A program made the translations under genes and the position numbers. This document shows, one piece after another, positions 24,353-33,620 of a DNA stretch of 35,460 bases; the first letter of the stretch is position 1, and each line of letters opens with the position of its first letter. The notes beneath the pieces are model-generated. The model was not told where the DNA came from, ran no database searches, and saw nothing but the letters and a program-made list of their open reading frames with translations. The stretch covers positions 1-35,460 of the forward strand of contig CAMNSS010000023.1 in NCBI GenBank assembly GCA_946555345.1. Reading direction: 5' to 3'. Source of the stretch: an uncultured Eubacterium sp. (GTDB lineage: Bacteria; Bacillota; Clostridia; Peptostreptococcales; Anaerovoracaceae).

Positions 24353-25809
24353 TACATATCCTCCTTCGCATTGCTGATACGTTTGCTTTTTTCTTCTGCC
24401 ATCATAGCGGAAACCGCTTCTCGATATAACCGATATCCGGCGGAGACCTGCTGCTTACTCATCAAAGTCAAAATCACCAAAATGATTAGGCAGATGGCCG
24501 CCCCCGGCCAGAAGCATGAAATTCCCATCGGATTTTTTGCAAAAAACCACACTGCCGCTGTTGCGCCGCCCACTAACATGGACCAAAAAGCCGCCGTCGT
24601 CGATACCCTCGGCCAGAATAAGGCCACCAGCAGCGTAATCGCCACGATAGAGCGGATTTGAAACGCTCCGTACATCTGATCCAGGAAGGAATCCGCACTA
24701 AGTCCCAAGAGCGTCCCTACAATTCCTACCAGTACAACGCACAGCCTCGATACCTTCAGTTCCTGTGCATCGGTCGCTTCCGGCTTCATTCTCTTATAAA
24801 AATCCCGTGTCAGGGTCGTCGATGCGATCATCAAAAGCACCGGCGCTGTTGACCAAATGGCTGCAATGATGGCCATGCTTGTCACGCCGCTGTAAGTACC
24901 GCCAAGCTGATGTGCCATGCTGAACAGAGCCGTACCGGGATCGATATCAGGCAGGACAACTTTCGCGCAGATACCCACCAGCGATGGGCATAGTGCAAAC
25001 GGCGCTACGATCAATGCTGCGATCGGCATCCCGATCCTGGCCGTTTTTAAATCCTTCGCCGTAAAGCTCACCGTTACCGCCGTTGCCGCTGCCAGCATGG
25101 AAATGGCTGTCCCTAGCCCATTGGCAATGGTCGTCGGTACATTTGGCTGCATGAAACTGAAATACGTTTCCGGCAATACCGCATGAAGGGCATCCATGCC
25201 GCCGGCATAATGAACCGATTGATAAGCAATGATCGCCATTCCAATCATCATGATCACCGCATGAAGCACGTTCATGAAGGCGATTCCTTTCATCCCGCCC
25301 GACAACGTCACCAAGATAAAAATTGCTGCTGCGATCCATGCCACCACGGTTTCATTAACGCCGAAGAGCGGTCCGATAATCGCGCCTACTGCGGCAGGCT
25401 GGTTGGAAAACAGGATCATGTAAGTGATTACGATTACAAACAGCATGACGATCCTGCATTTTTCATCGAACATATACTTGTACGCTTCCGGAACGGAAAT
25501 CACGCCTTTTTCTTTGTTCATTCCCTTATAGAACTTCAATGCTAAGAGAACGAACAAAATTACGCCGATAGCCAGCCCCCAATCAGCCCAGACGGAAGAA
25601 AACCCCATATGATAGGCTTTCTGCGCGTTGCCGATCGTCCCTGCTCCCGCAATTAGTTCGGAAAACAGAAGAGGAATGACCAGTACGACACCCAGCTCGC
25701 CTCTCGCCGTCATAAATTTCTTGGAATCTCTGTTTCGTTTCCTAAAATATAAGCTGATGCTAATCGTAACCGCCATGTATACGATCAGCATAATCATTGT
25801 CACATTCAT
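24352..25809 (-). CDS. Sodium:solute symporter (SSS family)
   Basis: A 485-residue membrane protein with about 13 hydrophobic segments and the SSS pattern, including an N-terminal GELGVVLVIPLLFSE segment and a GAIIGPLFGV loop. Family members import sugars, carboxylates, amino acids or vitamins with sodium. The substrate is not readable, but the location between a zinc dehydrogenase and an aldehyde oxidoreductase suggests it imports the operon's substrate. AGAGGCAGAAA precedes the ATG at 25809. A large hairpin (25853-25903) lies between the dehydrogenase stop and this gene. Its stop overlaps the oxidoreductase start by one base. Confidence 0.9.
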   Translation of the reverse strand: MNVTMIMLIVYMAVTISISLYFRKRNRDSKKFMTARGELGVVLVIPLLFSELIAGAGTIGNAQKAYHMGFSSVWADWGLAIGVILFVLLALKFYKGMNKEKGVISVPEAYKYMFDEKCRIVMLFVIVITYMILFSNQPAAVGAIIGPLFGVNETVVAWIAAAIFILVTLSGGMKGIAFMNVLHAVIMMIGMAIIAYQSVHYAGGMDALHAVLPETYFSFMQPNVPTTIANGLGTAISMLAAATAVTVSFTAKDLKTARIGMPIAALIVAPFALCPSLVGICAKVVLPDIDPGTALFSMAHQLGGTYSGVTSMAIIAAIWSTAPVLLMIASTTLTRDFYKRMKPEATDAQELKVSRLCVVLVGIVGTLLGLSADSFLDQMYGAFQIRSIVAITLLVALFWPRVSTTAAFWSMLVGGATAAVWFFAKNPMGISCFWPGAAICLIILVILTLMSKQQVSAGYRLYREAVSAMMAEEKSKRISNAKEDM

Positions 25810-25852
25810 TTTCTGCCTCTTTTTCTGTCTCTTTCTGCCGGTTCATCATTCC

Positions 25853-25903
25853 GCTGTTTGAAGCGTGCCGGAGACCAACCAATCCCCCGGCACGTAAAAC
25901 AGC
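25853..25903 (-). other. Intercistronic hairpin within the catabolic operon
   Basis: CGTGCCGG (25864-25871) pairs with CCGGCACG (25887-25894), and the outer GCTGTTT pairs with AAACAGC. No T-run follows on the minus strand, so it is unlikely to terminate. It may protect or process the long mRNA between the zinc dehydrogenase and the symporter. Confidence 0.55.
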
Positions 25904-25930
25904 TATGAAATGGAGACCATCTGAATTTCT

Positions 25931-26959
25931 TTATCCGCTGATTTTCAGTAAAACTTTCACGTTCTTGGTGTCTCCAGATGCGAGATCCTCAAAGACGGCC
26001 TGGATGTCCTCAAATGGCCTGATATCCGTTATGAATTGCCTTAAATCGACTTCCCCCGCAGTCAATGCCGCCAAAGAGGCCTTAAACTCTTCAAACGTCC
26101 ACGCATGGGAAGGGATTACAGACATATTCTTTACGACGACCGGATTGAAGTTGAATGGGATCATCTCATTTGGAACGCCAAGGACCATCAGCTTCCCGCC
26201 TGATTTCAACACATCCAGATACCCATTGAGTGTCGCTTGAATGCCTACGCATTCAAAAATCATATGGTATTTTTCGCCGCCATTGGCCGCCAAGAGCTGA
26301 TCCAGGCAGTCTTCCGCTTTGGCATCGATTACCTTATCGATGAAATCGCATTTCTTCGCGAACGCCATCCTCTTCGCGCCGGCTTCCGCCATGGTGATCT
26401 GCTTCGCACCGGCTTTCTTTGCCCACATGGCAGACATCAATCCGATAATACCGCCGCCTACTACCAGCACGGAGTCCTTTGGGCCTACCTGCGATTTATT
26501 GGCAGCTGCCAACCCTACTGCCGCAGGTTCGACTACCGTCGCATCTTCAAACGGCACGTGTTCTTCCAGCTTAATCGGCAAGTGGGATCGAACCATGACA
26601 TATTCGGCAAACCCGCCCGGCGTACCGATCCCGATCGCGTCGGTCAAAGGCGCTTCACAACAATTCGTCAAGCCCGCATGACAGAATTCACAATCGAGGC
26701 ATGCTTTACTCGGCATACAAATCACCCTGTCGCCTTTTTTCAAATCTTCCCTGTCACCAGGATCTTCCACGTATCCCGTAAATTCATGACCCATGATCCA
26801 GCCCTTTGCCCATGAGTCACCGTAATGCCAATAGTGGAGATCAGATCCGCATACCCCCGCATAAGCAACCTTGATTACGACTTTATGCCCATCACTCTGC
26901 GGGATATCCCGTTCAATAATATCAATTTTCTCTTTATCCGCTATGATTGAAGATTTCAT
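25931..26959 (-). CDS. Zinc-dependent alcohol/polyol dehydrogenase (MDR superfamily)
   Basis: A 342-residue medium-chain dehydrogenase. Catalytic zinc residues are C37 (GVCGSD) and H58-E59 (GHEF). The structural zinc site is C87, C90, C93 and C101. The NAD-binding glycine motif is VVGGGIIGL (about 166-174). It resembles sorbitol, threonine and 2,3-butanediol dehydrogenases. Between an SDR and a symporter, downstream of an acetoin-dehydrogenase-like complex, a diol or ketol is the most reasonable substrate, but this is inference. The start at 26959 has an AGGATATAGAAT site. Confidence 0.92.
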   Translation of the reverse strand: MKSSIIADKEKIDIIERDIPQSDGHKVVIKVAYAGVCGSDLHYWHYGDSWAKGWIMGHEFTGYVEDPGDREDLKKGDRVICMPSKACLDCEFCHAGLTNCCEAPLTDAIGIGTPGGFAEYVMVRSHLPIKLEEHVPFEDATVVEPAAVGLAAANKSQVGPKDSVLVVGGGIIGLMSAMWAKKAGAKQITMAEAGAKRMAFAKKCDFIDKVIDAKAEDCLDQLLAANGGEKYHMIFECVGIQATLNGYLDVLKSGGKLMVLGVPNEMIPFNFNPVVVKNMSVIPSHAWTFEEFKASLAALTAGEVDLRQFITDIRPFEDIQAVFEDLASGDTKNVKVLLKISG

Positions 26960-26990
26960 ATTCTATATCCTGCCTTTCTGCGTACCCGGC

Positions 26991-27779
26991 TTATACACAA
27001 ACCTGGCCACCGTTGATATTGATCGCCTGCCCCGAAATATTTCGTGCCAAATCAGAACATAAGAACAACACTGCGTTCGCCATATCTTCCGGCTCTTGCG
27101 GCCGCTTCATCGGAATGTTGGAAACGACTCTTCCCCAGCGCGTTTCAGGATCGACAGAATTATCGTAACCATCGTATTCCCGCAAATTCTGTTCCCACAT
27201 TTCCGTGCGGACAATGCCCGGACAGATGCAGTTCACGTTGATGTTGTATTTGCCCAGTTCCTTTGCCAACACCTGGCTCATTCCGATCACGCCGAATTTG
27301 GTGGCAGAATACATCGAATGATAATCAAACGGCGCTTTTCCGGCCTGGGATGATGTATTGACAATCTTCCCTTCCCTTTGCTTGATCATATGCCTTACCG
27401 CTGCATGGCAACCGTGGTATACGCCTTTCAGATTGATATCTACCAATTTATTAAATTCGGAAATATCAGAGTCTGCAAAGAGCTTAATTACGTTATAACC
27501 AGCATTGTTGACTATGACGTCCAGCTTGCCGTATTCGGCTACAACACCATCGATCATAGCATCCATAGCCGCTTTGTCCGTTACATCGATTTGAAAAGCC
27601 TTCGCCGTGCCGCCCTTTTCCTTGATTTCAGCGGCAACCTCTTCTGCATTTTCTAAAATCAGGTCGGAAACCATCACAGAAGCCCCAGCTTCTGCCAGCT
27701 TGCGGGAAATCGCTTTGCCAAGCCCCCTTCCCGCACCTGTAACGATTGCAACTTGTTTCTCTAAATTGATCTGTACCAT
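26991..27779 (-). CDS. Short-chain dehydrogenase/reductase (acetoin/sorbitol reductase-like)
   Basis: A 262-residue NAD(P)-dependent SDR. The cofactor motif is GAGRGLGKA (about 15-23), NNAG follows (about 91-94), and the catalytic triad is S143/S144, Y157 and K161 in SMYSATK. The C-terminus GQAININGGQ is typical. I set the start at the ATG at 27779 because AAGGAGAGAAAA directly precedes it and the fold begins there; the longer frame from 27848 adds 23 unconserved residues. It resembles diacetyl/acetoin reductases and sorbitol-6-phosphate dehydrogenases. Confidence 0.92.
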   Translation of the reverse strand: MVQINLEKQVAIVTGAGRGLGKAISRKLAEAGASVMVSDLILENAEEVAAEIKEKGGTAKAFQIDVTDKAAMDAMIDGVVAEYGKLDVIVNNAGYNVIKLFADSDISEFNKLVDINLKGVYHGCHAAVRHMIKQREGKIVNTSSQAGKAPFDYHSMYSATKFGVIGMSQVLAKELGKYNINVNCICPGIVRTEMWEQNLREYDGYDNSVDPETRWGRVVSNIPMKRPQEPEDMANAVLFLCSDLARNISGQAININGGQVCV

Positions 27780-27856
27780 TTTTCTCTCCTTTTGCCGAAG
27801 CTCCCACACGAAAGCTCCCTTATCACGAAACAAAAGCAAATTTTGCATTCAATCGA

Positions 27857-29146
27857 CTATGCGCCAGCCTCTGCCTCCGCCGTTGCTTCCGCATTCTTCT
27901 TGCTGCGCTTGCTGGTATCCTGTGCCAAAGCCAGGCAAATTACCGCACCGATTCCGCCGATGGCGAACATAGCGATCCAGCCTGCCAGAGCGCTGGAGGA
28001 AGCCATAACCGTGGTAAAGATCAGCGGGAATACAACGCATCCGATTTTGTTAAGCTCAGTCAGAAGACCGGAAGCGATACCAGCCTTAACGCCTGCACAG
28101 TCCGGGTGTTCCATCATGAGCGTCCTTGCTGCGATCAGCCCAAATCCAAGGCTTAAGCCTGCGATGTTGATCATGATGCAGGATGCCAGGATATTTCCCG
28201 TGAATGCAGATGCCGGATACATGAACGATGCGAAGACCATGGCCGGAATCATGACCTTCTTCCTCGCTCCTTTGAGGAACTTATCGGCGATAAATGGCAT
28301 CACCCAGTAACCGATAGAAGATCCGATATTAGACATAGAAATCATGAGGCCTGCATCTTCCGTGCTAAGACCGTCCCAGATGCTTAAAAATGCGAGAGGC
28401 CCTACGGATGAGAATGTCAAGATTGCACCGGCAAAGAAGAACTCTGCCAGCGAACACAGAATGATCTGCTTTGAAGTGAGCGCTTCCTTGAGCTTTCTTC
28501 CGAAGGTGTAATCTTCCGCCTTGATTCCCAACGACTTATTCATCACGCCTTCCGCCTCTGTCCTGGTCGGGATTGCGAAAAAGTAGACCACTGCCAGAAT
28601 CACGATAATTACACCATAGACTTGGAACAATTTATCCCACCCGCCAAGGGCTGCGGACCAAGGCATTGTGCCATTAAAGCCGATGAAGTATCCCAGTGCG
28701 CCGCCAGAGATGTTAATCCCATTCAGCTTATAAGTCATCTTCGCATCAAACCAAACGTTGATCATTTTCAGGCATCCGGGGATGATCATCGCATTCGCGA
28801 TCCCCGTGCAAAACAATGCGATGTACGCCGTCGTAAAGTCAGAAACATACCCTCTGCAAAATGTGGAAACGCCGCTGATTACGATGAAGATTGCCATCAT
28901 GGCCTTCGGGTTGAATTTGTCAAGCAAAAGACCGGTCAGCCATACCGTCCAAACAACACCCATGGCGATACCGCCTGCTAGTAAGCCATACTGCGCGGTG
29001 GTGAATCCCATTTCTTCCGTCCAGGTCGGCAGCAGGATCGCTGTACTTGTAGTGTTTATTCCACAACAAAAGATCATTACCACCAGACCGAGCGCAGCCA
29101 CGAGGACTGCCTTTCCCCTGTCATTTCCGTTAAGATAATTAGCCAT
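27857..29146 (-). CDS. MFS transporter
   Basis: A 429-residue protein with about 12 membrane helices and a conserved loop between helices 2 and 3 (LLLDKFNPKAMMA), as in the major facilitator superfamily. The Ala/Glu-rich tail (about 415-429) is low complexity. The substrate is unknown; members of similar size often carry organic acids or sugars. A strong AGGAGGTTACGA precedes the ATG. It starts 75 bases after the E3 gene, an AT-rich gap with two CGATAAC words and no clear promoter, so it is probably part of the same transcript. Confidence 0.9.
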   Translation of the reverse strand: MANYLNGNDRGKAVLVAALGLVVMIFCCGINTTSTAILLPTWTEEMGFTTAQYGLLAGGIAMGVVWTVWLTGLLLDKFNPKAMMAIFIVISGVSTFCRGYVSDFTTAYIALFCTGIANAMIIPGCLKMINVWFDAKMTYKLNGINISGGALGYFIGFNGTMPWSAALGGWDKLFQVYGVIIVILAVVYFFAIPTRTEAEGVMNKSLGIKAEDYTFGRKLKEALTSKQIILCSLAEFFFAGAILTFSSVGPLAFLSIWDGLSTEDAGLMISMSNIGSSIGYWVMPFIADKFLKGARKKVMIPAMVFASFMYPASAFTGNILASCIMINIAGLSLGFGLIAARTLMMEHPDCAGVKAGIASGLLTELNKIGCVVFPLIFTTVMASSSALAGWIAMFAIGGIGAVICLALAQDTSKRSKKNAEATAEAEAGA

Positions 29147-29221
29147 TCGTAACCTCCTAAAAATTAATTTAATAACGATAACTACTAATTCATGCGATAA
29201 CGGATTAATTACAACAACAAC

Positions 29222-30592
29222 TTAAAACGAATGCACCGCTTCTCCCCCAATATCATGCACTGCTTCCATAACCGCCTCTGCGATGGTAGGATGCGGATGG
29301 ATTACGCTTCCGAGCTGACGTACAGACAGCCCCAGCTGCACTGCCACTGCCAGCTCGCTGACCATATCGGTCACGTGCGGACCTGCCATCACTGCGCCGA
29401 TCAGGCAAGACGCTTCATCGGCGATCACCTTCACAAAACCGCTGGTCTCGCCCATGACCATAGCTTTTCCAAGGCCTGCCATATTGAACCTGCCGATTTG
29501 ACAGGCGATCCCTTTCTCCTTTGCCCGATCCTCCGTCATGCCCACGCATGCGATTTCCGGATGGGTATAGACACATCGCGGCACAGCATGATACGTCATC
29601 ACGCTATCCCTTCCCATGATGTTCTCTACTGCCACGACAGCTTCGCGCGAAGCGACATGAGCCAATGCAGGGGAATCTACAATATCGCCAATGGCATAAC
29701 ATCCATCCACGCTCGTCTGCATTTTCTCATCCACCAAGATTTTCCCCTTTTTTATCGCTAGGCCTGCTTCTTCAAGCCCGATGCCTTCCGTCAGGGGCTT
29801 TCTGCCTATGGAAACCAGCATTTTTTCCGCTTCCAGCGTTTTTCCATCTGACAGCAGGACAGAAACTGTTCCGCCGCAGGCCGTTACTGCATCCACCTTT
29901 GTCCCTGTCAAAATGTCGATTCCGTCCTTTTTCAATGCCTTGGCAAGCAGCGTCGATGCATCGGTATCCTCCATCGGAAGGATGCGCCCTGCCAGCTCAA
30001 CGATGGTCACCTTGCATCCCATTTTCCGAAAAAACTGGCCAAATTCACATCCGATCACGCCGCCGCCCAGTATGACCATGCTGTCCGGCAGTTTTTCCAG
30101 GCGCAGCGCTTCATCGCTGGTAATCACGTGGATGCCATCATAATGAAATGCATCGGCTGCAACCGGCTTAGAACCTGTTGCCAAAATTACTGCATCTGCC
30201 GTAAGTGTCTGTTCATTCCCGTCTTCCGTAACGACTGAAACGGATCTTTCCCCAGCGAGCTTGCCGATTCCCCGAATGACCTTCACGCCGCGTTTTTTTA
30301 AAAGGAATCCCACGCCGCCAACGAGCTGCTTCACGAGCTGGTTTTTCCGCTCCAGCACTATGGCATAATCCATTACAGCCGTCCCGCTCATGACGCCGAA
30401 ACGCCCAGCGTTCACAACTTGATTCAGACAGTCTGCGCTTTGCAAAAACGATTTTGTGGGAATGCAACCCCTGTTGAGGCACGTACCCCCGACCTGATCC
30501 TTTTCAACGAGGATCGTTTCCGCGCCCAGGATCGCCGCCTTCAAAGCAGCCACATATCCCCCCGGGCCTCCGCCAATTACGATAACCTTCAT
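29222..30592 (-). CDS. lpdA: Dihydrolipoyl dehydrogenase (E3)
   Basis: A 456-residue FAD enzyme that reoxidises dihydrolipoyl groups with NAD. FAD binding is GGGPGGYVAA (about 7-16). The redox-active pair is C38 and C43 (GGTCLNRGCIPTK). The NAD-binding motif is ILGGGVIGCEFG. The active-site His-Glu pair appears in HPHPTIAEAVMEA near the C-terminus. Unlike E3 enzymes in some acetoin operons, it has no N-terminal lipoyl domain. AGGAGGCGCAGAGC precedes the ATG, which lies 13 bases after the E2 core stop. Confidence 0.95.
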   Translation of the reverse strand: MKVIVIGGGPGGYVAALKAAILGAETILVEKDQVGGTCLNRGCIPTKSFLQSADCLNQVVNAGRFGVMSGTAVMDYAIVLERKNQLVKQLVGGVGFLLKKRGVKVIRGIGKLAGERSVSVVTEDGNEQTLTADAVILATGSKPVAADAFHYDGIHVITSDEALRLEKLPDSMVILGGGVIGCEFGQFFRKMGCKVTIVELAGRILPMEDTDASTLLAKALKKDGIDILTGTKVDAVTACGGTVSVLLSDGKTLEAEKMLVSIGRKPLTEGIGLEEAGLAIKKGKILVDEKMQTSVDGCYAIGDIVDSPALAHVASREAVVAVENIMGRDSVMTYHAVPRCVYTHPEIACVGMTEDRAKEKGIACQIGRFNMAGLGKAMVMGETSGFVKVIADEASCLIGAVMAGPHVTDMVSELAVAVQLGLSVRQLGSVIHPHPTIAEAVMEAVHDIGGEAVHSF

Positions 30593-30604
30593 GCTCTGCG
30601 CCTC

Positions 30605-31282
30605 CTATAATAACTGCTCCGGCTCTGCCAGAAGCGCTACAACTTCCCCAAGGAAGGCAGCCACAGGCATTCCATCTGCCAGCATATGATTGTAATTGCC
30701 CATGATGTTTCCGATCAACCTGATGGAAGTGGTGTCATCGTCATTGACAACGAGCTGTTTTTTATAGCGCGCCAGCCCGATGATGATGCATTCGTTGTTA
30801 TTGATGATAGAATCGAAGTAATCGTTGGTGGACATTGCCTCATTGCTCACCGAGAATGTGCTGCCGGTCATTTCGTCCGGGGATGCTTTGCCGCGTTTTA
30901 AGCGGCTGGCAACATCCCGCAGCTCTTCTGTAATCTGTATAATGCTTTTATTGGCAACGTCTTTCACGGTTACTACCATTAACCCTCTTTCTGTATCCAC
31001 TGCAATCCCCGCATTGGCTTCGTCGTAGTAAACGATTTCCCCGTTTTCCAGCCGCGTATTGAGCTGCGGATATTTCTGTAATTTGATCCCGATGGCCTTT
31101 ACTAAAAACGCCGTCGTGGACAAGCTCTGTCCTTTCGCCTTATATGCTTTTTTCAGTTGATCCAGTTCCGTCATATCCACCGTCGTCATAATGGTGGCAT
31201 GTGGAATAGATGTGCGGCTTTCGTGGAGCTTCGTCCCGATCAGCTTTCTCACGCCGCGTAGTTTTTCTCTCTTGATTTCCAT
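30605..31282 (-). CDS. E2 catalytic core (dihydrolipoamide acyltransferase) without lipoyl domain
   Basis: A 225-residue acyltransferase of the 2-oxo acid dehydrogenase E2 family. It is only the catalytic (CAT-fold) domain: MEIKREKLRGVRKLIG starts where the core normally begins, MTGSTFSVSN lies near residue 140, and YNHMLADG (H199, D203, G204) holds the catalytic His, with Asn replacing the usual Asp before it. Normal E2 proteins carry lipoyl and peripheral subunit-binding domains ahead of this; both are missing. The lipoyl domain is on the preceding gene. GGGGAGGCGAAGGAG before the ATG shows it is a separately translated gene, not a frameshift product. Confidence 0.92.
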   Translation of the reverse strand: MEIKREKLRGVRKLIGTKLHESRTSIPHATIMTTVDMTELDQLKKAYKAKGQSLSTTAFLVKAIGIKLQKYPQLNTRLENGEIVYYDEANAGIAVDTERGLMVVTVKDVANKSIIQITEELRDVASRLKRGKASPDEMTGSTFSVSNEAMSTNDYFDSIINNNECIIIGLARYKKQLVVNDDDTTSIRLIGNIMGNYNHMLADGMPVAAFLGEVVALLAEPEQLL

Positions 31283-31308
31283 TGCTGTCTCCTTCGCCTC
31301 CCCTTTGG

Positions 31309-31578
31309 TTATTCATCCAGAAGGCCTGTGATGTCCTCACCTTCTTCCCCAATAATGGCGATCGTTGCCTGGCAAGGAACGGTTTCATCTTCGTCTGCAA
31401 CGATTTTCAAAAGGACGCCGTCCGCAGTTGCTTCGATTTCATTGGCCAGCTTTTCTGTCGTCACTTCACAGATCGGCTCTCCTTTTTTGACAACGTCTCC
31501 TTCCTTTTTCAACCATGCAGTAATCGTCCCGTCCTCCATCGTCAGCCCCAGCTTCGGCATGATAAATTTACTAGCCAT
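31309..31578 (-). CDS. Free-standing lipoyl (biotinyl) carrier protein
   Basis: An 89-residue single-domain lipoyl carrier that swings acyl groups between E1, E2 and E3. The MPKLGLTMEDG N-terminus is typical of E2 lipoyl domains, and the lipoylation site is K43 in TTEKLANEIEA. It ends after the domain (GLLDE, then TAA), 26 bases before the E2 core start. AAAAGGAGACGAAA precedes the ATG. It is clearly a complete small gene rather than a truncated E2. Confidence 0.92.
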   Translation of the reverse strand: MASKFIMPKLGLTMEDGTITAWLKKEGDVVKKGEPICEVTTEKLANEIEATADGVLLKIVADEDETVPCQATIAIIGEEGEDITGLLDE

Positions 31579-31624
31579 TTTCGTCTCCTTTTCTTGCCTT
31601 TTTGTTTGCAGGCTTTGTCTTCTC

Positions 31625-32596
31625 CTATAAAATTGATTTCACTGCCTTTACGACATCCTTTTCATGCGGCAGGATGTAATCTTCCAGGTTCGCTGTGAAC
31701 GGAACCGGCGTATTGAGCGATCCGATCCTGATGACCGGCTTTTTCAACAGATCGAAGTTTTCCTCCGCCAGCATAGCCGCCAATTCCCCAGACCATGCGC
31801 CCCGCTTGTTCTCTTCTGTAATGATCACGACTTTGCCTGTCTTGGCAACGGATTTCACAATTGTTTCCTTGTCCAGCGGGAACAGAGATCTCGGATCGAT
31901 GATCTCGATACTGATGCCCTCTTCTGCCAGTTGTTTTTCTGCTTCCAGCGCCACATGAACCATCCTGCCTGTCGCAATGACCGTAACGTCTTTTCCTTCC
32001 TTCTTCACATCGGCTGTGCCGATCGGAATTGCTACGCCATTGGCTTCAAACGTATCACTGATACGGTATAACCTCTTATGCTCGAAAAACATGACCGGGT
32101 TGTCATCCCTGATGGAAGAAAGCATCAGTCCATATGCTTCCTGCGGCGTAGATGGGTATACGACCTTCAACCCGGGGATGTGCGCCAGCAACGCTTCCAA
32201 GTTCTGTGAATGATGCCCCGCAGCTCCTTTCGGACATCCGCCCGGCAGCCTCACGACCATCGGGACACTGATCTGTCCGCCATTAAAGTACCTCGCCTTT
32301 GCTGCCTGATTTGCGATCTGATCCATGGAGATCAGCATGAAGTCTGCAAACATCAATTCTGCAACCGGGCGCATTCCCACCATGGCCGCGCTTACAGATG
32401 AACCGATGATCATCTGTTCCGAAATCGGCGTATCGATTACCCTGTCCTTTCCAAACTCATCCAAAAGCCCTTTGGTGATTCCAAATGATCCGCCCATTAC
32501 GGCGATATCTTCCCCGATACAATAAACACTGTCGTCCCTTGCCATTTCTTCACGGATAGCCGTTCTAATGGCTTCAATCATTGTTGCTTTTGCCAT
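31625..32596 (-). CDS. acoB: 2-oxo acid/acetoin dehydrogenase E1 beta subunit
   Basis: A 323-residue transketolase-like pyrimidine-binding subunit. It has the E1 beta features: an ALREEMARDDSVYCIGED-type N-terminus (read here as IREEMARDDSVYCIGED), a central GGCPKGAAGHHSQ loop and a C-terminal half ending near ILPHEKDVVKAVKSIL. It pairs with the E1 alpha gene, whose stop lies two bases upstream. The acoB symbol follows the AcoR neighbour and the acetoin hypothesis; pyruvate or branched-chain E1 cannot be excluded by sequence alone. Confidence 0.9.
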   Translation of the reverse strand: MAKATMIEAIRTAIREEMARDDSVYCIGEDIAVMGGSFGITKGLLDEFGKDRVIDTPISEQMIIGSSVSAAMVGMRPVAELMFADFMLISMDQIANQAAKARYFNGGQISVPMVVRLPGGCPKGAAGHHSQNLEALLAHIPGLKVVYPSTPQEAYGLMLSSIRDDNPVMFFEHKRLYRISDTFEANGVAIPIGTADVKKEGKDVTVIATGRMVHVALEAEKQLAEEGISIEIIDPRSLFPLDKETIVKSVAKTGKVVIITEENKRGAWSGELAAMLAEENFDLLKKPVIRIGSLNTPVPFTANLEDYILPHEKDVVKAVKSIL

Positions 32597-32598
32597 AA

Positions 32599-33579
32599 TT
32601 ATCTATCCTCCTCAATGATATCTGTGTACACGCCCTCCAAAGCTTCTTTATTTTCTGGGAACGGGCTGTCTTCTGCAAATTTCACGGCTTCCAGCATTTC
32701 CGCCTCTGCGGCCTTGTCGATGGCATCCAGCTCTTCCGCCGTCGCCATCCCATCTGCAATCAATTTATTCCTTGCCGTAAGAAGCGGGTCTTTCGCTTTC
32801 CAAGCTTCCAGTTCTTCCTTCGTCCTGTAAAGGCAGGCGTCGCCGACGAAATGTCCGGTCCAGCGGTACGTCTTGCATTCGATCAGTGTAGGGCCTTCGC
32901 CGCACCTTGCCCGTTCCACGGCTTCCTTGGCAGCGTCGTAAACGGCAAATACATCATTTCCATCCACGACTACGCCCGGAATCCCGTATCCTTGCGCCCT
33001 GTCCGCCAAGTCGGTAACATTCGTTGCTTCCTGCTGTTTCGTTGAAATCGCATACAGGTTGTTCAAAAGTACATATACGACGGGCAATTTCTGTGCGCTG
33101 ACAAAGTTCAGGCTTTCATGGAACGCACCCTCGTTGCTTGCACCATCCCCGAAGAATACCACGGAAACCTCATCTGTTCCTTTAATCCTCGATGCGATGG
33201 CAGGTCCCACTGCCAAAAGCTGTCCTGCGCCGACGATCCCATTTGAACCGATCACGCCCATGTCCAGGTTTGAAATATGCTGCGAGCCGCCCTTTCCCCT
33301 GTTGTAGCCGGTAACCTTTCCGCAGATTTCCGCAAACATCTTCTTGGAATCAAGTCCTTTGAGGAGCATATGGTTATGCCCTCTGTGATAAGTACACAGA
33401 TAGTCCTTCTGTTCCAGGTTCGCGCACACGCCAGCAGGAATTGCTTCCTCCCCAATGCCGGGATGAACGAAACCGTAAACAAGACCGCTGCCAAAATTAT
33501 CAACAACCTGCTGTTCAAAGTTTCTCGCCCTGGCCATGCCCTCATACAGCTTCAAGCATTCCGCCTTCGTTAAACTCAT
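32599..33579 (-). CDS. acoA: 2-oxo acid/acetoin dehydrogenase E1 alpha subunit
   Basis: A 326-residue thiamine-diphosphate subunit. The ThDP motif begins GDGASNEGAFHESLN and ends about 30 residues later in LLNN, as expected for GDG-x(25-30)-NN. The N-terminus (MARARNFEQQVVDNF) and GHNHMLLKG resemble acetoin and pyruvate E1 alpha proteins. AAGGAGGGAAAGAA precedes the ATG. It is the first gene of the run, about 30 bases downstream of a predicted sigma-54 transcript start, beside an AcoR-like activator, which is why acetoin is favoured. Confidence 0.9.
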   Translation of the reverse strand: MSLTKAECLKLYEGMARARNFEQQVVDNFGSGLVYGFVHPGIGEEAIPAGVCANLEQKDYLCTYHRGHNHMLLKGLDSKKMFAEICGKVTGYNRGKGGSQHISNLDMGVIGSNGIVGAGQLLAVGPAIASRIKGTDEVSVVFFGDGASNEGAFHESLNFVSAQKLPVVYVLLNNLYAISTKQQEATNVTDLADRAQGYGIPGVVVDGNDVFAVYDAAKEAVERARCGEGPTLIECKTYRWTGHFVGDACLYRTKEELEAWKAKDPLLTARNKLIADGMATAEELDAIDKAAEAEMLEAVKFAEDSPFPENKEALEGVYTDIIEEDR

Positions 33580-33620
33580 TTCTTTCCCTCCTTCTGTTCT
33601 TTCTTGATGCCCTATATAAG

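Noticed and set aside
30605-31578. Frameshifted full-length E2
   Set aside because: Both parts have their own strong ribosome sites and complete domain ends, and the region between holds no remnant of a linker or subunit-binding domain.
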